A stretch of 13,253 bases of DNA from Bacillota bacterium (lineage in GTDB: Bacteria > Bacillota_I > Bacilli_A > RFN20 > CAG-826). Position numbers and translations under genes: made by a program. Below the pieces are notes generated by a model that saw only the letters and a list, made by a program, of their open reading frames with translations, was not told the origin of the DNA and searched no databases. Shown in pieces: positions 6,875 to 13,072 of this stretch; positions within the stretch are counted from its first letter, which is position 1; every line of letters begins with the position of its first letter. The stretch spans positions 1 to 13,253 of the forward strand of contig JAEZUH010000059.1 in the NCBI GenBank assembly GCA_023443485.1, read 5' to 3'.

Positions 6875-8701
6875 ATGGAAATCAGAAATGTTGCTATTAT
6901 CGCTCATGTTGACCATGGTAAAACTACTCTTGTTGATCAACTTTTAAGAACAGCCGGAGCTTTTAGAAGTAATGAAGAGGTCGAAACTCGTGTAATGGAT
7001 TCCAACGACATTGAGCGAGAACGTGGAATCACAATTTTAGCGAAAACTACTTCAATCACATATCACAATACACATATTAATATTCTCGATACTCCAGGAC
7101 ATGCCGATTTTGGTGGTGAAGTTGAAAGAATTATGAACATGGTGGATGGATGTTTACTCCTCGTTGATGCTTTTGAAGGAACAATGCCTCAAACACGATT
7201 TGTTCTCAAAAAAGCTCTTGAAGCCCATATCAAACCAATTGTTATTATCAATAAAATTGATCGTGCTCATGCCGATATCAAGAGTACGGTAGATCAAGTA
7301 CTTAATTTGTTTATTGATCTAGGTGCTCCAGATGAATTTTTAGATTTTCCGATTGTCTACGCCTCGGCTTTAAAGGGAACAAGTTCAACATCCCCCAATC
7401 CTGAAAGTCAAAAAGCTGGAATGGATGCAATTTTGGAAACAATCATTAGCAAAATACCAGCGCCACAAACTGATATTAGCGCGCCATTTCAGATGCAAAT
7501 TTCTTTGCTCGATTATAACGACTTTGTCGGAAGAATCGGCATAGGAACAATTAAAAAGGGCACCGTACATATCGATGATATGGTCACTGTTGCTCGTTTG
7601 GATGGAACAAAAAAACAATTTAAAGTAATGAAATTATTTGGATATGAGGCTATTCATCGCTTAGAGATTGAATCTGCTTCTGCTGGTCAGATTGTTGCTA
7701 TTGCAGGTTTGCCAGATATTAACGTTGGAGAAACTATTTGTTCATCTTTGCTTGTCGAAGCTTTACCTCCAATTAAACTTGATGAGCCCACTATTCAAAT
7801 GACATTTGGCACAAATTCTTCGCCTTTTGCCGGCCAAGAAGGGAAACAATTAACCGCTCGAAAGATTGAAGAAAGACTATTCAAGGAAACTCAAAAAGAT
7901 GTCGCTTTAAGAGTAAACAGAATTCCAAAGTCCGAATCATGGATTGTTTCAGGTAGAGGAGAATTGCATCTTTCTATCTTGATAGAAAATATGAGAAGAG
8001 AATCCTTTGAACTTGAGGTTTCAAAACCGAGAGTAATTATCAAAGAAATTGATGGAATTAAAAGTGAACCCTATGAAGATTTAACTATCGACATTCCCAA
8101 TGAGTTCGTTGGAGATGTCATGACCAGTATCGGAAGTAGGGGCGGAGAATTAATATCAATGGAGCCAAGAGAATCAGTGACTATCTTGGAATACATAATC
8201 GCTTCTCGTGGTTTAATTGGTTATTCCACAATATTCATGTCTTTAACAAAAGGATACGGCATATTATCTCATACTTACCGTGAATATCGAGAAATGAGTA
8301 ACATTGATCTTGGACAAAGACCTATTGGGGTACTTGTAGCGACAGAATCCGGCCAAGCAACTCCATATTCAATGCAGCACATTGAAGAGAGGGGAACGAT
8401 GTTTATTGAACCAGGAACGATGGTTTACGAAGGAATGATTGTTGGAGAAAATCGCTATCCAATCGATTTGGCTGTCAATGTCACAACCAAAAAAGCTTTA
8501 ACAAACATGAGAAGTTCGAATAAAGATAATACAGTCGTTTTAAAAACACCAAGGAAAATGTCCTTGGAAAGTTGCTTAGATTATATTAACGCCGATGAAC
8601 TCGTTGAAATTACTCCTTCAACATATAGAATGCGAAAAAAAATTCTAAATACAGTCGAGAGAAAGAAGAATGATTCTCACTTGAGAAATTCAGAAGAGTA
8701 G
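6875..8701 (+). CDS. typA: Ribosome-associated translational GTPase TypA/BipA
   Basis: Translation-factor GTPase that binds the 70S ribosome, helps large-subunit assembly and supports growth under stress such as cold. The GTPase motifs are all intact: AHVDHGKTT (10-18), RGITI (50-54, switch I Thr), DTPGHAD (72-78), NKID (126-129) and the SAL box. The C-terminal half contains GRGELHLSILIENMRRE and SRGLIGYSTIFMS. The region near DLGQRPIGVLVATESGQATPYS is characteristic of BipA rather than of EF-G or LepA. The length of 608 residues is usual. It has its own promoter and a strong ribosome-binding site upstream and a hairpin terminator on its stop codon, so it is probably monocistronic. Confidence 0.98.
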   Translation: MEIRNVAIIAHVDHGKTTLVDQLLRTAGAFRSNEEVETRVMDSNDIERERGITILAKTTSITYHNTHINILDTPGHADFGGEVERIMNMVDGCLLLVDAFEGTMPQTRFVLKKALEAHIKPIVIINKIDRAHADIKSTVDQVLNLFIDLGAPDEFLDFPIVYASALKGTSSTSPNPESQKAGMDAILETIISKIPAPQTDISAPFQMQISLLDYNDFVGRIGIGTIKKGTVHIDDMVTVARLDGTKKQFKVMKLFGYEAIHRLEIESASAGQIVAIAGLPDINVGETICSSLLVEALPPIKLDEPTIQMTFGTNSSPFAGQEGKQLTARKIEERLFKETQKDVALRVNRIPKSESWIVSGRGELHLSILIENMRRESFELEVSKPRVIIKEIDGIKSEPYEDLTIDIPNEFVGDVMTSIGSRGGELISMEPRESVTILEYIIASRGLIGYSTIFMSLTKGYGILSHTYREYREMSNIDLGQRPIGVLVATESGQATPYSMQHIEERGTMFIEPGTMVYEGMIVGENRYPIDLAVNVTTKKALTNMRSSNKDNTVVLKTPRKMSLESCLDYINADELVEITPSTYRMRKKILNTVERKKNDSHLRNSEE

Positions 8702-8722
8702 AAAAAAATTTCTACTTTTTTT
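8697..8722 (+). terminator. Intrinsic terminator of typA
   Basis: AGTAGAAA (8697-8704) pairs with TTTCTACT (8709-8716) around a four-A loop, and the T-run continues to 8722. The hairpin begins inside the typA stop codon, and its T-run reaches the stop codon of the convergent pseudouridine synthase gene (8721-8723). On the minus strand the hairpin is followed by CTCTTC, not by a U-run, so it should work mainly for typA. Confidence 0.75.
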
Positions 8723-9638
8723 ATAAGAAAAGGTTGGAAAATTCTTTCGGCATTGGAGAAGTGAATTTAAGAATTTTTCCCGTATCAGGATGCTTAATTT
8801 CCAAACAGTAAGCATGGAGTCCAAGTCTTTTTAAAGGATCGGAAGGATTACCATATTTATCATCGCCAATGACATGATGACCCAAGTCCCCCAGGTGAAC
8901 TCGAATTTGATTCTTTCTTCCCGTCTCAATATTTACATCGAGTAACGAATATTGTTCTGATTCTTGTATTACTTGGTAATTGGTAATAGCAAATTGCCCA
9001 TCAGATGGTTTTTTTGATGAATACATCATATTTTGTTTATTTTTCTTTAGGTAAGATTTGATTGTTCCTTTGGCTTCTTCCATCTTACCTTCAACAATTG
9101 CATAGTAACCACGCTTAATAACGAGTTCATTCCAGTGATCCTGCAGCTTGTTTTGAATGTTTGAATTTTTCGCGACCATAAGGACTCCCGAAGTATCTTC
9201 ATCAAGTCTATGAACCACAAAAATTCTATTGTGTTTATCTTTTTGCTGAACATAATCAGAAAGCATTCGATAGGCAGTTGAACCTTTTTCTTTGTCCGAG
9301 GCAACAGAAAGTAATCCGCTTGGTTTATTAATCACAATAATCTCTGAATCTTCATATAAAATGGGTAAATTGCTCCTCGTTTTTTTTCTAATTGGAGAGG
9401 AAGAAACAATTATTGTATCGCCAGGAACTAATTTAAAATCAAATTGGCTAACCGGGGCTCCATCAACAGTGATTCGATGAGAGGACAGCAAAGATTTAAC
9501 CGAGTTTCTTGATTGACTAGGAAAAGACTCTAATAAAAATTGCAAAAGTTCACATTGTTTTTTAACAGGGAACTGTTTTAAATTCCTATAATCCTTTTTT
9601 ACTACTTTTGTAGTTTGCTTTTTGTCATTTTTATTCAT
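8721..9638 (-). CDS. RluA-family RNA pseudouridine synthase
   Basis: Converts uridine to pseudouridine in structured RNA; RluA-family members mostly act on 23S rRNA. An N-terminal basic stretch is followed by an S4-type RNA-binding domain (about residues 44-82) and the catalytic domain. The catalytic signature HRLDEDTSG lies at 143-151, with Asp146 as the expected nucleophile. Further family motifs are INKPSGLLSV and ETGRKNQIRVHLGDLGHHVIGDDKYG (in part). The length of 305 residues is normal. The start at 9638 lies inside the end of the ATP-grasp gene (8-base overlap, ATGAATAA), with little ribosome-binding site, so it is probably translated by coupling. It resembles the Firmicutes YlyB/YjbO/YhcT group, but I cannot say which uridine it modifies, so no gene symbol is given. 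Confidence 0.93.
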   Translation of the reverse strand: MNKNDKKQTTKVVKKDYRNLKQFPVKKQCELLQFLLESFPSQSRNSVKSLLSSHRITVDGAPVSQFDFKLVPGDTIIVSSSPIRKKTRSNLPILYEDSEIIVINKPSGLLSVASDKEKGSTAYRMLSDYVQQKDKHNRIFVVHRLDEDTSGVLMVAKNSNIQNKLQDHWNELVIKRGYYAIVEGKMEEAKGTIKSYLKKNKQNMMYSSKKPSDGQFAITNYQVIQESEQYSLLDVNIETGRKNQIRVHLGDLGHHVIGDDKYGNPSDPLKRLGLHAYCLEIKHPDTGKILKFTSPMPKEFSNLFL

Positions 9639-10509
9639 GTTCCAAATTAACTTTCTTAATAATCATATCAACAATTGCCTTGGCGACATTTAACCTAGTA
9701 ATACTTTCAAACTCTTCGAAGAAAGCATTAGAGTTTATTTCACACAACATAAGTTCTCCATTATTGTCGAGTAAATCCAAGCCAGCGTATTCAATATCGA
9801 ATAATTTGCTAATTTTATTTGCAAATTCAGCATATTTTTTTATATTTGGTATCATTTCCCCACTGGCGTTATCTCCGTAATTGCTTCGAAAATCCTGTGC
9901 GTTTTTTCGAAAAAAGGCACCAAACACTTTTCCGTCTATAATTAACACACGAATTGATTTTCCGGCAGAAGAGGATATATATTTTTGAAACACAATAGGA
10001 TTGCGGCAAATTTCCGAATAAAGTTTTGCCATTTCATCGTAATTTTTTACTAGATAGACGCCTTCTCCTAATGATCCATATACTTTTTTAACGACCATGG
10101 GATAGCCGAGCTCATTTTCAACTTTTTTTAAAAAGGAAAGATGAGTTTCTTTTAATCCATAATAAACTAACGGACCAGATATTGTTGTTGGCATGCGAAT
10201 ATCGTGATTGGCACAAGCGATAAAAGTCAACATTTTATCATCACAAAGTTTGATAAAGTCAGCCCTATTAAATAGGCGATATCCAGCTTTTTCTAAGAGA
10301 CGCGCTAAGTAAATGTCTTTATCCATATAAACGACAAAATCAGCTTTTGGAAGGTTGATTTGGACATTATTATCTTTTATTAATGCAAGCGTTCCATTGT
10401 TAACAAATACTTCGACATCAATAGAAGCCTTTTTAAACTCCTCCGATAAACGAGCGACCTTATGGGCGTTGTGTCCAATTTCCTGATTTACGATAAATAA
10501 TCCATTCAT
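9631..10509 (-). CDS. RimK-like ATP-grasp ligase, substrate unknown
   Basis: ATP-grasp enzymes of the RimK type join a carboxylate to an amine through an acyl-phosphate; RimK itself adds glutamates to ribosomal protein S6, and others act on peptides or cofactors. An N-terminal pre-ATP-grasp region (1-80) is followed by NRADFIKLCDDKMLT (81-95), the glycine loop KKVYGSLGEGV (141-151), the hinge VFQKYI (173-178), RVLIIDGKVFGAFFRKN (187-203), and the metal-binding residues Asp245 (AGLDLL), Glu257 and Asn259 (CEINSNAFF). All key ATP-grasp residues appear present, so it should be active. At 292 residues it matches RimK-type length. No Shine-Dalgarno site precedes the ATG. It overlaps the RluA-family gene by eight bases, which hints at a shared RNA or ribosome-related role. 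The substrate is not determinable from sequence alone. Confidence 0.85.
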   Translation of the reverse strand: MNGLFIVNQEIGHNAHKVARLSEEFKKASIDVEVFVNNGTLALIKDNNVQINLPKADFVVYMDKDIYLARLLEKAGYRLFNRADFIKLCDDKMLTFIACANHDIRMPTTISGPLVYYGLKETHLSFLKKVENELGYPMVVKKVYGSLGEGVYLVKNYDEMAKLYSEICRNPIVFQKYISSSAGKSIRVLIIDGKVFGAFFRKNAQDFRSNYGDNASGEMIPNIKKYAEFANKISKLFDIEYAGLDLLDNNGELMLCEINSNAFFEEFESITRLNVAKAIVDMIIKKVNLEHE

Positions 10510-10611
10510 GTTATTAATTATATTAATATTTATAAAATTAAGCCATTAAAAAACATTTTACTTTTTTCCTTAAAATGATTGTTTTATTTTCTTAAGATAT
10601 TAGCAAATGAT
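10510..10611 (-). promoter_or_regulatory. AT-rich gap with possible -10 box for the ATP-grasp gene
   Basis: This 102-base gap is strongly AT-rich. On the minus strand a TATAAT (10517-10522) ends seven bases before the ATG at 10509, but the -35 region (TGGCTT, 10540-10545) is poor, and TATAAT can arise by chance in such sequence. The only good ribosome-binding site (AAGGA, 10567-10571) instead serves an 8-codon ORF starting at 10556. No convincing terminator for the upstream GrpB-family gene is seen. Confidence 0.3.
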
Positions 10612-11109
10612 TCAAATTAGATTTTGGCGAATGAATATTTCTTTTTCTTGGTTGTACGTCTTTAAATCGCTTTTTGCATTGATTAACTTAGTTTTATATT
10701 CCCCGTATCTTTTTGCTAGATCAGAGTTGTTAGAAAGAATCTTCACCGTGCTCATCATCTTTTGATATGTTGTTCCGTTATATTTTGTCAAATGAATAAC
10801 ATATTCATTCCCATCATTTCCTTTTTTGTAAAATACGAGATTTTCAAGGTTTGAATATTGAGCGAAAAAAATATATTTATTGAATAAAAGAATGTCTTTA
10901 ACAGTAAAGATATCCAAAGGATTTTCTATTCCAACCACTATGTCAATAATCGGGCGTGCTACAAGTCCATCAACGGCTGTAGAACCAATATGATTAATTA
11001 GAGCTTTTATTTTTAATGGAATCAATGAAAGAAGGTGCTTTTTTTCCGAAGAAAAAAGGTTCTTCCATCTATAATCATAATAGGACAAATGAGGTACGTT
11101 TCTTGCCAT
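10612..11109 (-). CDS. GrpB family (UPF0157) nucleotidyltransferase-fold protein
   Basis: Belongs to the GrpB/UPF0157 family, which has a nucleotidyltransferase-like fold; its biochemical role is not well established. The diagnostic stretch HIGSTAVDGLVARPIIDIVVG occupies residues 40-60; family members usually read H-x-GST-S/A-V-P-G-L-x-x-KP-x-IDI. Gly42, Ser43 and Asp56 are the likely nucleotidyltransferase-like positions. The C-terminal half shows the usual charged pattern (LAKRYGEYKTKLINA). At 165 residues the length is normal. There is no Shine-Dalgarno site, and a candidate -10 box ends only six bases before the ATG, so a leaderless mRNA is possible. Pro at position 47 of the family motif is replaced by Asp (TAVDGL). 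Identity of the family is secure; function is not. Confidence 0.88.
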   Translation of the reverse strand: MARNVPHLSYYDYRWKNLFSSEKKHLLSLIPLKIKALINHIGSTAVDGLVARPIIDIVVGIENPLDIFTVKDILLFNKYIFFAQYSNLENLVFYKKGNDGNEYVIHLTKYNGTTYQKMMSTVKILSNNSDLAKRYGEYKTKLINAKSDLKTYNQEKEIFIRQNLI

Positions 11110-11115
11110 ACTTTA

Positions 11116-11144
11116 ATTTTACACACAGTGCTGTGATGTGTATA
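11116..11144 (-). promoter_or_regulatory. Candidate promoter and inverted repeat upstream of the GrpB-family gene
   Basis: On the minus strand TATACA (11139-11144) and TAAAAT (11116-11121) are 17 bases apart and resemble -35 and -10 boxes. Between them lies CACAG-CA-CTGTG (11124-11135), an inverted repeat with five-base arms in the promoter spacer, where a repressor could bind. An outer ACACA/TGTGT pair flanks it but has a different centre. Transcription would begin at about the ATG itself. Confidence 0.4.
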
Positions 11145-11201
11145 TTTTTTGTTTTCTTAGATAATAAAAATCAATTTATTAATGAATCGCTATGAAGGGA
11201 A

Positions 11202-11342
11202 TTAGGCCCCGTCGATATTTTTATCACAAATCGATTCCTGATTATTCTTGTTGTTCTCGTTCTTTTTTTCTCGGAACATTTCGATGTCTTCGCCAGTTAG
11301 ACATCTTGGTCTTCGGCGGCGATGCTTTCTATTTTCTTTCAT
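11202..11342 (-). CDS. Small hypothetical protein, 46 residues, coupled to the sugar kinase gene
   Basis: I do not recognise this protein. The ATG overlaps the kinase stop codon in an ATGA arrangement (4-base overlap), typical of translationally coupled genes in an operon, and the frame then runs 46 codons to TAA at 11202. The product starts MKENRKHRRRRPRC, has a likely short helix (LTGEDIEMFREKK), then an Asn-rich tail, and contains two cysteines (positions 14 and 39). The N-terminus is strongly basic; there is no signal peptide or membrane segment. A GGA about a dozen bases upstream is a weak ribosome-binding site. It otherwise fills a 229-base gap between the kinase and GrpB-family genes. 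The opposite strand is also open here, so chance cannot be excluded. Confidence 0.45.
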   Translation of the reverse strand: MKENRKHRRRRPRCLTGEDIEMFREKKNENNKNNQESICDKNIDGA

Positions 11343-12895
11343 TTGAATTTTTTTCCAAAATGATAAAGATCTTTATTAATGTTCTTTAATTGCGGATACA
11401 TCTTTAAATATACTTTCTTATAAAGATATTCATATTGTTGATGAGCTTCTTGATTAGGAAGATATGTGTTAGTCTTATGCGACATTTCTTTTGTCGCTTC
11501 TTCTATTGAAGAAAACTCCCCCAATGCTGTAAAACAACAAATTGCCGAGCCCAACGATGTTGTTTCAAAAGTTTGCACTCTTGAAACAGGCAAGCCAAAT
11601 ATATCGGCTGTGATTTGACAAATTGCCGAACTCTGCGATCCACCGCCAGAAATCATTAAACTGGAAATTTTGTGATGTTGTGATTTTTCAATTTCTTCCA
11701 GTCCTTCTCTCAAGGCGTAGGCGATTCCTTCTAGAATTGCTCTATATAAATGTTCTCGTGTGTGAACTTCCGAGAAACCAACAATTGATCCCTTTGACAA
11801 AGGTCGAGATAAACTTGGACCCCAATATGGTTGAAGAACTAGACCATCTGAACCAGGAGAAATTTCATATAATCTAGCGTTTAGTAGTTCTTCAACGGCA
11901 AGACTTTGAATTTTGGCTTCATCAATCAGCTCAGAAGCAAATTCTTTGCTAAACCAAGTTAGCATCCAATACCCTCGGTAAACTTGCACTTCCATATTAT
12001 AATAGCCCGGAACGGCGGCCGGATAAGAAGGAAGAAACTTCTGTGGCTCGTAATAACGAGTGTTCGAGACTTCAATGGTTGATGCAGTGCCATAAGAAAT
12101 TGCTCCAATATCGCGAGATAGAGCGCCTAAGCCAACCGTCTCACAAGCTTTATCGGAACCAGTTGCAATAACAACAATTCCTTTTGGAAGACCACATTCT
12201 TCGGCTAGTGAATCAAGTATTGTTCCAATCTCTTCACCAGGCTGTTTTAATTCACAAAGCATTCGAGATGGAATGCCAAAAATTAGGGACTTTAAATGTC
12301 CTTCTTTATACCATTTTTTCTTTGGGAAATTTATAGGGTAATGACCCGTCATTGCCGCAGCTGAATCGCATAATTTCCCAGTGAGTTTATAGGTTAAATA
12401 TGTTGATATATTAACGTACTTTTCGGTTTTGGACCATGTCTCTGGTTCATTTTCTTTTAACCAGTGAGCGATTGTGCGTCTTCTATTTAAATCTATAGTA
12501 TCTTTCATTCCGACAAACCAAAATGCAACCCGATGAAGCCATGGCAATTTTTCATCAGCTCTAGCCATTCGTTGATCAAGCCAAAGAATACATTTTCTAA
12601 TCGGCTTAAGGTTTTTATCGAGTTGGACAGAAGAATCTCTAAAGGTTGTTATTGTTGAACCTAAAATTTGGCCAAGTTTTTCTTTGTTTTCATCAACCAA
12701 TTTTTTTAAGCAATCAATTAAATAGTTATAGTAGAAATCTGGGTCTTGTTCAGCGAATCCTTTTTCTAAGGAGATGTAAACAGGGTTGTAAGATTTTTTG
12801 ACTATAGCAACGATGTTGCCTTTTTTATCAATCAGCGATGTTCGAAGTGACTGGGTTCCAAAATCAATACTTAGAATCAACGGGTTTTTTAACAT
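11339..12895 (-). CDS. FGGY-family carbohydrate kinase, substrate unknown
   Basis: FGGY kinases phosphorylate sugars or polyols (xylulose, ribulose, glycerol, gluconate and others) with ATP in the cytoplasm. The two-lobed ASKHA fold is visible. The first phosphate loop is SIDFGTQSLRTSLID (9-23). EQDP (49-52), the segment ILWLDQRMARADE (103-115) and TGSDKACETVGLGAL (245-259) follow, with Asp248 as the expected catalytic base. SYGTAST (267-273) and the signature GFSEVHTREHLYRAILEGIA (373-392) come next, then SGGGSQSS (416-423) for the adenine site and TTSLGSAICCFTALG (445-459). At 518 residues it is within the family range. The start has GAGGA seven bases upstream. The substrate cannot be read from these motifs, and there is no transporter or isomerase beside it to suggest one. 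It lies divergent to ppdK. Confidence 0.9.
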   Translation of the reverse strand: MLKNPLILSIDFGTQSLRTSLIDKKGNIVAIVKKSYNPVYISLEKGFAEQDPDFYYNYLIDCLKKLVDENKEKLGQILGSTITTFRDSSVQLDKNLKPIRKCILWLDQRMARADEKLPWLHRVAFWFVGMKDTIDLNRRRTIAHWLKENEPETWSKTEKYVNISTYLTYKLTGKLCDSAAAMTGHYPINFPKKKWYKEGHLKSLIFGIPSRMLCELKQPGEEIGTILDSLAEECGLPKGIVVIATGSDKACETVGLGALSRDIGAISYGTASTIEVSNTRYYEPQKFLPSYPAAVPGYYNMEVQVYRGYWMLTWFSKEFASELIDEAKIQSLAVEELLNARLYEISPGSDGLVLQPYWGPSLSRPLSKGSIVGFSEVHTREHLYRAILEGIAYALREGLEEIEKSQHHKISSLMISGGGSQSSAICQITADIFGLPVSRVQTFETTSLGSAICCFTALGEFSSIEEATKEMSHKTNTYLPNQEAHQQYEYLYKKVYLKMYPQLKNINKDLYHFGKKFK

Positions 12896-12964
12896 AAATC
12901 TTCCTCACATTTTTTTCTTTGTTCGCCAAAACAATAGCATACTTATACATACATTATGCGCGAA

Positions 12965-12970
12965 ATTATA
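12965..12970 (-). promoter_or_regulatory. Candidate -10 box for the sugar kinase gene
   Basis: A perfect TATAAT on the minus strand, about 70 bases upstream of the kinase ATG, with only a weak -35 (ACGCCA, 12988-12993). An alternative is TTGCTT with CATAAT, 18 bases apart, slightly closer to the gene. The ribosome-binding site GAGGA (12903-12907) precedes the ATG at 12895. The choice between the two is uncertain. Confidence 0.3.
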
Positions 12971-12992
12971 AAAACTAAGCAATTTTATGGCG

Positions 12993-13020
12993 TTTACACA
13001 AGGCTGTGTGCTAGTATTGT
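12993..13020 (+). promoter_or_regulatory. Candidate ppdK promoter with overlapping inverted repeat
   Basis: TTTACA (12993-12998) and TATTGT (13015-13020), 16 bases apart, are plausible -35 and -10 boxes. An inverted repeat ACACA-AGGC-TGTGT (12996-13009) overlaps the -35 box and spacer, as expected for an operator. The repeat arms resemble the ACACA...GCTGTG found in the GrpB-family gene promoter, but the spacing differs by two bases. I do not recognise the binding protein. Confidence 0.35.
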
Positions 13021-13027
13021 ATCGCTG

Positions 13028-13048
13028 GTGTGGTGCAAAGCACTACAC
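13028..13048 (+). other. Hairpin in the ppdK 5' untranslated region
   Basis: GTGTGGTGC (13028-13036) pairs with GCACTACAC (13040-13048) around an AAA loop: nine base pairs, including one G-U. It is the strongest stem I see in a non-coding region of this window. It has no T-run after it, so it is not an intrinsic terminator. It ends 12 bases before the ribosome-binding site, where it might stabilise the mRNA, bind a protein or influence translation. As DNA it would also be an inverted repeat just downstream of the start of transcription. Confidence 0.55.
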
Positions 13049-13072
13049 TTTCAGACCTATAGGAGGAAAATT

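Noticed and set aside
11162..11181. Seven-base inverted repeat TAATAAA/TTTATTA as a terminator for the kinase operon
   Set aside because: The stem is A-T only and is not followed by a T-run on the minus strand.
11192..11389. Plus-strand 65-codon ORF opposite the small minus-strand ORF and the kinase 3' end
   Set aside because: It has no ribosome-binding site, runs into the antisense of a well supported kinase gene, and gives an aromatic- and Cys-rich product with no recognisable pattern. The minus-strand ORF has the better context (ATGA overlap).
12937..12959. GCATA/TATGC inverted repeat between the kinase and ppdK genes
   Set aside because: Five-base arms 13 bases apart in AT-rich sequence are easily produced by chance.
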